Shown here: positions 1 through 6,309 of the stretch, in pieces | Layout: the number at the start of each line of letters is the position of its first letter | Numbering within the stretch: the stretch's first letter is position 1 | Assembly: GCA_910589315.1 (NCBI GenBank) | Contig: CAJUTB010000045.1 | Coordinates: 1 to 17,786 of the forward strand | DNA from: an uncultured Oscillibacter sp. | GTDB taxonomy: Bacteria; Bacillota; Clostridia; Oscillospirales; Oscillospiraceae | Reading direction: 5' to 3' | Length of the DNA: 17,786 bases | Notes under the pieces: model-generated | The model's input: the letters and a program-made list of their open reading frames with translations, nothing else | Told to the model about the DNA's origin: nothing | Databases searched by the model: none | Made by a program: the position numbers and the translations under genes

Positions 1-140
1 ACAGCGAGTGCATCATCGCCGTGAACAAGAACGACACCGCCCCGATCTTCGAGATTGCGGACTATGGCATCTGCGGCGACCTGTTCAAAGTCACCCCCAT
101 GCTGACGGAAGCCATCCGCGCCGCGAAGGCTGCGAAATAA
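1..140 (+). CDS. etfA: Electron transfer flavoprotein alpha subunit, C-terminal end (partial)
   Basis: Only the last 45 codons are in the window; the reading frame starts at base 3 and ends with TAA at 138-140. The visible stretch runs from an 'SECIIAVNKND' segment through 'APIFEIADYGICGDLF' to 'LTEAIRAAKAAK'. This is the characteristic end of the FAD-binding C-terminal domain of EtfA, where the family has I-A-I-N-x-D, A-P-I-F and D-Y-G-I-x-G-D. EtfA with EtfB forms a soluble FAD heterodimer that passes electrons from acyl-CoA dehydrogenases, or in anaerobes takes part in electron bifurcation. Its partners (etfB, an acyl-CoA dehydrogenase) would lie to the left and cannot be seen, so the pathway is open. 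The gene is followed closely by a bidirectional terminator. Confidence 0.85.
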   Translation, partial: SECIIAVNKNDTAPIFEIADYGICGDLFKVTPMLTEAIRAAKAAK

Positions 141-160
141 GTCATAAAGTGCAAATCAAA

Positions 161-197
161 AAGCCGCCCGCCGGAAATTTTCCAGCGGACGGCTTTT
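161..197. terminator. Bidirectional rho-independent terminator between etfA and the convergent gene
   Basis: Arms at 161-177 and 179-195 pair along 17 bases with two G·U positions. The hairpin is followed by TTTT on the plus strand and, read the other way, by TTTTT on the minus strand. It therefore serves both etfA and the minus-strand gene ending at 208. Confidence 0.85.
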
Positions 198-207
198 CCT
201 TTGTTGT

Positions 208-951
208 TTATTTGCTCAGGCCCAGCAGCTTCAGCACAAACTGGTATTCCTCCATATCAGGATTTGTAAAGAACCATATACCCCGTCCGGTGTTCTCAAC
301 CCAGCACCAATCTTCTTCGTCTTCAAAGTCTCCGTCATATTGCATCTCAAATTCCCCGTCCTCGCTGTTAAAGGTTCTCTCTACGATGTCAAACGTTTTT
401 GTTTTGTCATTGTAATGAGAGAGCCGCGCGGTGAAAATCAAAGGCTCATCCCGTTCGCCCCAGCCGATCTTGCGAAGTTCCTCGACATCCTCCAGAGAAA
501 TTCCGGGCTCGTCGATGTCCTCCTCCTCGTTGCTGTGATAACACCGCCAGCCGTCGGGAGAAATATGAATGCGTTCTCCGCCCCGGTAGTAGGAAACGCC
601 GAACTCTACGGCGTCCTTGCCGCTGTCTCCCGGTTTGGAATAGAGAATATTCCGAAAATCATTGGCCTCCAAGGAGTGGTCCGAATAAACCGCTTCCAGT
701 TCCGGCGCGAAGTCCACAAATTCCTGAAAACACTCCGGCATACCCGTGATATTCCCGGAGCTGCCTGTGTCGATTCGAAGTTCCGCCCTGCCGCCGTCTT
801 CCCGCAGCGCGTGCAGCTCGTCAAGACAATAACGCCAGTCCTCCACAACATATCGGTACTCCTCGCTGTTTTCCAGTGCAAGAACCGCCTCGTTCAGTTT
901 TTTCACGCTCTCCTTTGGCCCCTGGAAAAACATACTCCACAATCCTTGCAT
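208..951 (-). CDS. Hypothetical acidic cytoplasmic protein
   Basis: I do not recognise this 247-residue protein. The start at 951 (MQGLWSMFF...) is chosen because GGAGG lies 7 bases upstream; an in-frame ATG 20 codons further up has no ribosome binding site and would fall in the promoter. It is rich in Glu and Asp, with an acidic run near residue 140 (NEEEDIDEPG) and another near 210-217 (GDFEDEEDW), and many aromatic residues. There is no signal peptide, no membrane segment and no Cys pair. The fold looks soluble and intracellular. It is transcribed from its own strong promoter with an overlapping inverted repeat and is divergent from the bceAB-like genes, so shared regulation is possible but not shown. 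It ends at the bidirectional terminator shared with etfA. Function unknown. Confidence 0.75.
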   Translation of the reverse strand: MQGLWSMFFQGPKESVKKLNEAVLALENSEEYRYVVEDWRYCLDELHALREDGGRAELRIDTGSSGNITGMPECFQEFVDFAPELEAVYSDHSLEANDFRNILYSKPGDSGKDAVEFGVSYYRGGERIHISPDGWRCYHSNEEEDIDEPGISLEDVEELRKIGWGERDEPLIFTARLSHYNDKTKTFDIVERTFNSEDGEFEMQYDGDFEDEEDWCWVENTGRGIWFFTNPDMEEYQFVLKLLGLSK

Positions 952-1001
952 GAAATGACCTCCTCTGACTGAAATACTTATGTACGATTGAAAATGTATA
1001 C

Positions 1002-1030
1002 AGTATAACACTGTCCCCTCCCTGTGTCAA
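1002..1030 (-). promoter_or_regulatory. Sigma-A promoter of the hypothetical gene, with overlapping inverted repeat
   Basis: On the minus strand, TTGACA (1030-1025), a 17-base spacer and TATACT (1007-1002) form a near-consensus promoter, with TG one base before the -10 box (extended -10). An inverted repeat with arms ACAGT (1000-1004) and ACTGT (1010-1014) and a 5-base centre covers the -10 box. TGTATACA (995-1002) is a further perfect palindrome just downstream. This is a likely operator, and the regulator is unknown. Confidence 0.75.
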
Positions 1031-1101
1031 GCGAAAGGCTCTTTCATCCTCCGTTTCCCCGGTTGTTTTTCATATAACCAAGGGGTTTCTTACGTCCAAT
1101 C

Positions 1102-1137
1102 TTACAAAACTGTAAGGTACGCCCCCAAAACTGTAAG
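1102..1137 (+). promoter_or_regulatory. BceR-type response-regulator operator, two half-related sites
   Basis: TTACA-AAAC-TGTAA at 1102-1115 fits exactly the TNACA-N4-TGTAA inverted repeat described for BceR-like regulators in Firmicutes. The 11-base string AAAACTGTAAG at 1106-1116 recurs at 1127-1137, 21 bases (two helical turns) downstream; the left arm of the second copy is degenerate. The pair lies upstream of the weak -35 region of the transporter promoter, where an activator would sit. Confidence 0.75.
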
Positions 1138-1146
1138 ACAAATCCA

Positions 1147-1175
1147 TGGCTGGCGGTTGCGGAACCTGTTACAAT
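1147..1175 (+). promoter_or_regulatory. Activator-dependent promoter of the BceAB-like operon
   Basis: TACAAT at 1170-1175 preceded by TGT gives an extended -10 box. No good -35 hexamer exists 16-18 bases upstream, which suits a promoter that needs the response regulator bound at 1102-1137. The expected start of transcription is near 1182, with AAGGAGG at 1192-1198 before the ATG at 1207. Confidence 0.6.
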
Positions 1176-1206
1176 AGAGCCAGAATCCAACAAGGAGGCG
1201 CTTGCC

Positions 1207-1974
1207 ATGACATTGTTAGAAGTGCAGCATCTGCAAAAGATTTATACGACCCGTTTCAGCGGAACCCAGGTCAAGGCCCTGGCGGACGTGAACTTTTCCG
1301 TAGAGCCGGGCGAATACGTTGCCATCATGGGCGAATCCGGGTCCGGCAAAACGACCCTGCTGAACATCCTTGCCGCCCTGGACCGCCCCACCGCGGGAGA
1401 TGTGTTCCTGAACGGACGGCCCCTCTCCGCCATCCGGGAACGGGATCTGGCGGCGTTCCGGCGGTCGCACCTGGGCTTTGTCTTTCAGGACTTCAACCTG
1501 CTGGACACATTCTCGCTCCAGGACAACATTTTTCTTCCCCTGGTTCTGGCCGGGACCGGCTACCAGGAAATGCGGAAGAAAATCCAGCCCCTGGCGGAAC
1601 AGCTGGGAATCAGCCAGCTGCTTACCAAATACCCTTACGAGGTCTCCGGCGGACAAAAACAGCGGGCGGCAGTAGCCCGGGCCCTAATTACGGAACCCCA
1701 GCTGATTCTGGCCGACGAGCCTACCGGCGCGCTGGATTCCCGCGCCTCCGACAACCTTCTGGAGCTGTTCGGCGCAATCAACGAGGGTGGTCAGACCATC
1801 GTCATGGTAACGCACTCCGTCAAGGCCGCCAGCCATGCCAAGCGGGTTTTATTCCTGCGGGACGGTGAGGTCTACCACCAGCTCTACCGGGGCGGCCAGA
1901 CGCCGGAGGCGCAGTTCGCTAAGATTTCGGACACGCTGACAGTGTTGACGCAAGGCGGTGAGCCGCGTGCGTAA
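1207..1974 (+). CDS. bceA: BceA-type antimicrobial peptide ABC transporter, ATP-binding protein
   Basis: This 255-residue protein is a complete ABC ATPase of the MacB/BceA type. Walker A is GESGSGKTT (42-50), the Q-loop is FQDFNLLD (93-100), the signature is VSGGQKQR (146-153), Walker B is LILADEP (166-172) with D-loop ALD, and the H-loop His is at 203 (VTHS). The sequence 'QDFNLLDTFSLQDNIFLPLVL' after the Q-loop is typical of BceA. The protein powers the BceB permease, which in known systems frees cell-wall lipid intermediates from peptide antibiotics and signals their presence to a BceS kinase. It is followed by the permease with a 17-base overlap. It has a strong AAGGAGG site 8 bases before the ATG. 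The exact antibiotic cannot be told from sequence. Confidence 0.9.
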   Translation: MTLLEVQHLQKIYTTRFSGTQVKALADVNFSVEPGEYVAIMGESGSGKTTLLNILAALDRPTAGDVFLNGRPLSAIRERDLAAFRRSHLGFVFQDFNLLDTFSLQDNIFLPLVLAGTGYQEMRKKIQPLAEQLGISQLLTKYPYEVSGGQKQRAAVARALITEPQLILADEPTGALDSRASDNLLELFGAINEGGQTIVMVTHSVKAASHAKRVLFLRDGEVYHQLYRGGQTPEAQFAKISDTLTVLTQGGEPRA

Positions 1975-3967
1975 ATTTGGTTTCTTTCCCCGCCTGGCTT
2001 TGGTGAATCTGGTGCGGAACGGGCGGTTTTACGGCCCCTACCTCCTCTCCTGCGGCGCGACGGCGGCCATGTTTTACATCCTTCAGTTCCTGGGCCGCAA
2101 CGAGGGTCTGGACAATGTTCGGGGCGCGATGTATCTCAAATCCTTTGCCAGCATCGGCTGTTTTGTGGCCGCGCTGCTGGCGGCAGTCATGCTGCTGTAT
2201 GCCAATAGTTTTGTCATGAAACGGCGTCAGCGGGAGCTGGGCCTGTACAACGTACTGGGTCTGGAAAAACGGCACATCGCGCAGGTATGCTTCTGGGAAA
2301 CGCTGCTGTGCGCGGCGGTGGGCATTACGGGCGGCGTGGCGGCTGGAGTGCTGCTGTCCAAGGCGATGCTTCTCCTCCTGCTGAAAACCGCCCGGATGGC
2401 GGTGCAGTTCGGCATGGATGTTTCCTGGGAGGGCGTTTCCAATACGGTGCAGCTGTTCGGCGTACTCTTTCTGTTGACGCTGGCAACAAATCTGTACCGG
2501 ATAGGCAAATCCAAGCCGGTGGAGCTGCTCCACAGCGCGCAGGCCGGCGAGCGGGAACCGCGGACGAAATGGCTGCTGGTGCTCCTGGGCGTGCTGACGT
2601 TGGGAGCCGGTTACGTCATTGCCGCCGTCACACAGAATCCCATCGAGGCCATGATGTTGTTTTTCGTGGCGGTGATTTTGGTGATCATTGGCACCTATTG
2701 CCTGTTTACCGCCGGTTCGATTGCGATTTTGAAGCGTCTGCGGGCAAAGCCGAAATTCTATTATCAAACCCGGCATTTCACCGCCGTCTCGGGCCTTCTG
2801 TACCGCATGAAGCAGAACGCCGTCGGTCTGGCCAGCATCTGCATTCTCTCCACGATGGTTCTGGTGACGGTCTCCACGACGGTCTGCCTGAATATCGGCC
2901 TGGAGAATTCTCTGAACACGATGTTTCCCTATGACCTGGAATTTATCCAGGACCCGGAAAAACAGCCGGGGGATTCCATGGCGTACCTGCAAACTATCAA
3001 GGAGGCGGTTGAGGCGGAGAAATGCGCGGTGGAAATGCGGTATTATAACCGCTACTGGGCTTACTGCGGCGTCCGCGGGAACGAAATAGCCCTGCGGCTG
3101 GACGAGAACTGCATCCGCACGGAATTGGAAATTGTCACCGCAGCGGACTATGGCCGCCTGACCGGACAGAATGTGATTCTTGCGCCGGATGAAGTGCTGC
3201 TTTACAACCAGGGTCTGGAAGAGTTTCCCAATGACTTTGCCATTTCGGCCCAGTTCGGGGAAACCGCGTATCCCTTCCACGTCCGGGATACGATATCGGA
3301 TTATATCCATCACGGAAACACAATGATGATCGTAGGGAATGAACCCTTATTGTTCCTGGTGGTGGCGGACGAGGCGGCAGCAAACGCGATCCTGGATCTG
3401 GACCGCAGCCGCGGCGGCGCACAGTTCCGCGTCCAGATGAACCTGACCAGCGAGAATCATGCTGGGAAACTGGCCCAGTCCGAGGCGGTGATTCTACGTT
3501 TGAGTAAATTGGAAGGCGGAATCGGCTCTGTCAGCAAGCAGGACAACGCGATTGATTTCTATGCCATGTACGGCGGATTCCTGTTCCTGGGGATTTTCCT
3601 TGGCGCGCTGTTTCTGCTGGCTACCGTGCTGATTATGTACTACAAGCAGATTTCCGAAGGCTATGAGGACCAGCGGCGGTTCCAGATCATGCGTCAGGTG
3701 GGCATGACAAACCGGGAGGTTCAGGGCTCCATTCACAGTCATATTCTGCTGGTGTTCTTCCTGCCTCTGGGCGCGGCGGGGGTCCATATTCTGGCGGCGT
3801 TCCCCATGCTGTCCCGGCTGCTTCAGCTGTTCCAGATCACGGATGTAAAACTGTTTGCCGCCTGCGCCGGCGGGACGATGCTGGTATTCTGTGCCATTTA
3901 CGCCCTGGTATTTCTCCTGACGGCCCGGACGTATGGCCGGATTGTAGGCGCATCGGAGCGGCGTTGA
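1958..3967 (+). CDS. bceB: BceB-type ABC transporter permease (FtsX-like domains)
   Basis: The protein has 669 residues, matching the usual BceB length. Membrane segments are visible near 28-45, 64-83, 111-135, 163-180, 204-224, 230-252 and 290-310. A large hydrophilic region at about 315-530 follows, and the last three segments lie near 538-557, 595-618 and 633-652. Ten segments with a roughly 200-residue extracellular domain between the seventh and eighth is the defining BceB architecture; that domain contacts the lipid II-bound peptide and the kinase. Cytoplasmic FtsX-type motifs are RQRELGLYNVLGLEKR (90-105) and RRFQIMRQVGM (574-584). The start is ambiguous: GTG at 1958 overlaps bceA, but GTG at 1967 is better spaced from AAGGCGG (1952-1958). 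No bceRS pair is next to it, which is unusual. A strong terminator follows. Confidence 0.9.
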   Translation: MSRVRKFGFFPRLALVNLVRNGRFYGPYLLSCGATAAMFYILQFLGRNEGLDNVRGAMYLKSFASIGCFVAALLAAVMLLYANSFVMKRRQRELGLYNVLGLEKRHIAQVCFWETLLCAAVGITGGVAAGVLLSKAMLLLLLKTARMAVQFGMDVSWEGVSNTVQLFGVLFLLTLATNLYRIGKSKPVELLHSAQAGEREPRTKWLLVLLGVLTLGAGYVIAAVTQNPIEAMMLFFVAVILVIIGTYCLFTAGSIAILKRLRAKPKFYYQTRHFTAVSGLLYRMKQNAVGLASICILSTMVLVTVSTTVCLNIGLENSLNTMFPYDLEFIQDPEKQPGDSMAYLQTIKEAVEAEKCAVEMRYYNRYWAYCGVRGNEIALRLDENCIRTELEIVTAADYGRLTGQNVILAPDEVLLYNQGLEEFPNDFAISAQFGETAYPFHVRDTISDYIHHGNTMMIVGNEPLLFLVVADEAAANAILDLDRSRGGAQFRVQMNLTSENHAGKLAQSEAVILRLSKLEGGIGSVSKQDNAIDFYAMYGGFLFLGIFLGALFLLATVLIMYYKQISEGYEDQRRFQIMRQVGMTNREVQGSIHSHILLVFFLPLGAAGVHILAAFPMLSRLLQLFQITDVKLFAACAGGTMLVFCAIYALVFLLTARTYGRIVGASERR

Positions 3968-3974
3968 CCGTTCC

Positions 3975-4013
3975 GGCCCGGCTGGGGCTTTGATCCCCTG
4001 GCCGGGCCTTTTT
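3975..4013 (+). terminator. Rho-independent terminator of the bceAB-like operon
   Basis: GGCCCGGC at 3975-3982 pairs with GCCGGGCC at 4001-4008. The stem continues through TGGGG/CCCCT with a small bulge, a 7-base loop (CTTTGAT), and TTTTT directly after the stem (4009-4013). Confidence 0.85.
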
Positions 4014-4201
4014 GCAAATCTTTCAAATGTGTTAGAATTCGGAAAGAATGTGGACAGATTTTTGTGCTATATTGATAGAAATGAAAAAACCGGCTGGAAA
4101 GACGGAAATTTGTACCTGATTTGTAACCTTCTCCCGGCCCCCCTGTGCTATTCTTTGGGATATCCCGGGAAATTCCCAGTAAAAAAATTGGCGGCGGCCC
4201 C
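4014..4201. other. Non-coding gap upstream of the glycolipid promoter
   Basis: This AT-richer stretch holds no gene I can support. Its one clear structure is a pair of abutting palindromes at 4157-4177, GGGATATCCC followed by GGGAAATTCCC. A 71-codon open frame crosses the terminator and has no ribosome binding site. Confidence 0.5.
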
Positions 4202-4239
4202 TTGACAATGTGTATTAACTGTATTATTATATCTAATAC
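4202..4239 (+). promoter_or_regulatory. Sigma-A promoter of the glycolipid operon with repeated GTATTA operator motif
   Basis: TTGACA (4202-4207), a 17-base spacer and TATTAT (4225-4230) form a strong promoter. TGTATTA occurs at 4211-4217 and 4220-4226. GTATTA at 4221-4226 faces TAATAC at 4234-4239 across 7 bases, an inverted repeat over the -10 box. This resembles operators of GntR/YtrA-type repressors (inference). The 5' leader of about 110 bases contains a hairpin with arms CTGTCT (4299-4304) and AGACAG (4313-4318). Confidence 0.75.
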
Positions 4240-4346
4240 GATAGTACAATAACACAGGTCGGAAAATTTTTCCGCCCTATTTGAAGAAACTATCTCCGCT
4301 GTCTCGTTATATAGACAGACAAGGGCAAAGAATCGAGGAATGTGCG

Positions 4347-5519
4347 ATGAAAATTTTGATTACTTCTGATTGGTATATCCCCGCGGTGAACGGCGTCGTC
4401 ACCTCGGTAAAAAATCTGCGGCAGGAGCTGGAACGCCGGGGACATGAAGTCCGTATCCTGACCCTGTCCCAAACCACCCGCTCCGGCGAGCGGGACGGCG
4501 TGACCTACCTTGGCTCCGTGGCCGCCGGACTGATCTATCCCGGCGCGCGGCTTCGGACGGCCCTGGGCGGCAAGTGGGTCCGGGAACTGGTGGAATGGGG
4601 TCCGGACGTGGTCCATTCCCAGTGCGAATTCTCCACCTTCTTTCTGGCCCGGCGGATTGCGGAGGAATTGGATATCCCGCTGATTCATACTTATCACACC
4701 GTTTACGAAGACTACACCCATTATTTCTCTCCCAGCGTTCATTTCGGCAAAAAGGCCGCCGCAATTTTCACCCGCTGGGTGGCCCGCCACACAGACTGCC
4801 TGATAGCCCCCACGGGAAAAGTCCGGATGCTGCTGCAAAACTACCAGGTGGAACGGCCCGTGTTTGTGGTGCCCTCGGGCATCGACCTGGACCGGTTCCG
4901 CAGCGAGCCGGACCCGCTGCGGACGGCTGTGCTGAAAGCGAGCCTGAACATTCCCCAGGAACATACGGTTCTGGTATTTGTGGGCCGTCTGGCGGAGGAA
5001 AAAAATCTGTCCGAGCTTCTGCGCTTCCGCGCAAACCTTGGTCCCGGCGGCGTGACGCTCCTGCTGGTGGGCGACGGCCCCGACCGGCAGCGTCTGGAGG
5101 CGGAAGCCGCCGCGCTGGGTCTGGAAACGCCGGACGTGGTGTTTGCGGGCATGGTGGCGGCGGAACAGATTGCGGACTGGTATCAGCTGGGCGATCTGTT
5201 CGTGAACGCCTCCACCAGCGAAACCCAGGGCCTGACCTATGCGGAAGCCCTGGCGGCGGGAGTGCCGGTGCTGTGCCGGGCGGACCCGTGTCTGACGGGC
5301 GTGGTCCGGGACGGCGAAAACGGCTGGCAGTACCGAGGGGAAGAGGATTTCCGGCGGAAGCTGGATAACTTCCTGGCCCATCCGCACCGCCGGGAGCAGA
5401 TCTCCCGGCAGGCCCGGCAGTCGGCGGAGGAATATTCCGCGAAGCGTTTTGCAGAGCGGGTGGAAGCGATTTATCTGGAACAGATTGCGCGGTGTACAGT
5501 GAGGGGGATTCCGGCATGA
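4347..5519 (+). CDS. GT4 glycosyltransferase, probable 1,2-diacylglycerol 3-glucosyltransferase
   Basis: This 390-residue GT-B fold enzyme starts at ATG 4347, preceded by GAGGAA with 6 bases spacing; the upstream in-frame TTG has no such site. The N-terminal acceptor domain begins MKILITSDWYIPAVNGVVTS, the usual start of the MGlcDAG synthase/LicD-neighbour GT4 branch. It carries HTYHTVYEDYTHYF (114-127), a signature seen in Acholeplasma- and Streptococcus-type diacylglycerol glucosyltransferases. The C-terminal donor domain shows FVGRLAEEKN (211-220), VGDGP (241-245) and the E-x7-E motif E292/E300 in SETQGLTYAE. Expected reaction: transfer of glucose from UDP-glucose to diacylglycerol on the inner membrane face. 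It overlaps the next gene by 4 bases (ATGA), so translation is coupled. A phosphatidylinositol mannosyltransferase-like role is the main alternative. Confidence 0.8.
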   Translation: MKILITSDWYIPAVNGVVTSVKNLRQELERRGHEVRILTLSQTTRSGERDGVTYLGSVAAGLIYPGARLRTALGGKWVRELVEWGPDVVHSQCEFSTFFLARRIAEELDIPLIHTYHTVYEDYTHYFSPSVHFGKKAAAIFTRWVARHTDCLIAPTGKVRMLLQNYQVERPVFVVPSGIDLDRFRSEPDPLRTAVLKASLNIPQEHTVLVFVGRLAEEKNLSELLRFRANLGPGGVTLLLVGDGPDRQRLEAEAAALGLETPDVVFAGMVAAEQIADWYQLGDLFVNASTSETQGLTYAEALAAGVPVLCRADPCLTGVVRDGENGWQYRGEEDFRRKLDNFLAHPHRREQISRQARQSAEEYSAKRFAERVEAIYLEQIARCTVRGIPA

Positions 5520-6106
5520 AACAGGAGCCTGTTGAGAAAAAGGTGTTGCAGATCGCTTCGGCGGCGGGCTTTGTGATCTGCATATTGGTCGCCGTTTGGG
5601 GCTGGCAGACCGGCGTTTTGACTTCTCAGGAGAAATTACAGGCGTTGGTGGAAAAGTGCGGTCCGGCTGGCGCGCTGCTGTTTACGGTGTTCCAGGCGGT
5701 GCAGGTCGTGATTCCGATTTTGCCGGGCGGCCTTGGCTGTCTGGTTGGCGTGATATTGTTTGGCCCGATTTGGGGCTTTGCGTATAATTATATGGGGATT
5801 TGCGTGGGTTCCCTGATGGCTTTTGCAGTGGCCAGGAGCTGCGGAAAACCACTGTTGTCTCTGCTGTTCTCGGAAAAGATGATTCAAAAATACAGCTGCT
5901 GGGCGGAGGAACGGGACCGCTTTGCCCGCCTGTTTGCTCTGGCGATTTTCCTGCCGGTAGCTCCGGATGATTTCCTGTGCTACCTGGCGGGGACTACCGA
6001 CATGAGCTGGCGGAAGTACACGGCGATTATTCTGCTGGGCAAGCCCTTTGCTATCGCGCTGTACAGCCTGGGTCTGACCGCGCTCTGGCAAACGCTGACA
6101 GGCTGA
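5516..6106 (+). CDS. TVP38/TMEM64 (VTT-domain) membrane protein
   Basis: This 196-residue integral membrane protein starts at ATG 5516 behind GAGGGGG, within the stop of the preceding glycosyltransferase. Hydrophobic segments lie near 11-30, 51-71, 75-93, 95-108, 137-150 and 168-190. The VTT domain is clear: VVIPILPGGLGCLVGVILFG (64-83), then G-F-x-Y-N-Y-x-G (87-94), AVARSCGKP (104-112), and a second half with FLPVAPDDFLCYLAGTTDMSW (145-165), where P-x-x-P-D-D is typical of the TVP38 branch. VTT/DedA-superfamily proteins include lipid scramblases and carrier-lipid flippases. Its place between two glycolipid glycosyltransferases suggests that it moves a glucosyl-diacylglycerol across the membrane; this is inference. 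The family assignment is firm and the substrate is not. Confidence 0.85.
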   Translation: MKQEPVEKKVLQIASAAGFVICILVAVWGWQTGVLTSQEKLQALVEKCGPAGALLFTVFQAVQVVIPILPGGLGCLVGVILFGPIWGFAYNYMGICVGSLMAFAVARSCGKPLLSLLFSEKMIQKYSCWAEERDRFARLFALAIFLPVAPDDFLCYLAGTTDMSWRKYTAIILLGKPFAIALYSLGLTALWQTLTG

Positions 6107-6229
6107 CCCGGGGACGCCGTTCCCGGACGCTGGCCGCACTCCGAAGGGGCTGGAAAAGCGGGCGGAAGTTTTATAGAATTTGCCGTCATAGTCTGGCGGT
6201 TTTTGTGGAAAAATAGTCATATCACGACG

Positions 6230-6256
6230 AAAAAAAGCGGGAGGAAACACCCGCTT
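6230..6256 (-). terminator. Minus-strand-oriented terminator-like hairpin inside the glycolipid operon
   Basis: AAGCGGG (6235-6241) and CCCGCTT (6250-6256) pair around an 8-base loop. Seven A residues at 6230-6236 give a seven-U tail on the minus strand only; there is no T-run on the plus strand. It would stop antisense transcription, not the operon itself. Confidence 0.5.
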
Positions 6257-6309
6257 GGGAAAGTGTGTGCAAAATGCCGGTCCAACGGGCGGCGGAGATG
6301 GAGGATGTC

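Noticed and set aside
1919..3313. A 464-codon minus-strand frame over the bceB gene
   Set aside because: Gln/His/Arg-rich composition, no ribosome site, and the opposite strand encodes a full BceB permease.
3990..4205. A possible 71-residue gene upstream of the glycolipid promoter
   Set aside because: It begins inside the loop of the bceAB terminator, has no ribosome site, and ends within the next promoter.
6181..6206. Plus-strand terminator between the VTT gene and the second glycosyltransferase
   Set aside because: CCGTC/GGCGG gives only a 5-pair stem with one G·U before TTTTT; too weak to call, and the gene order argues for one unit.
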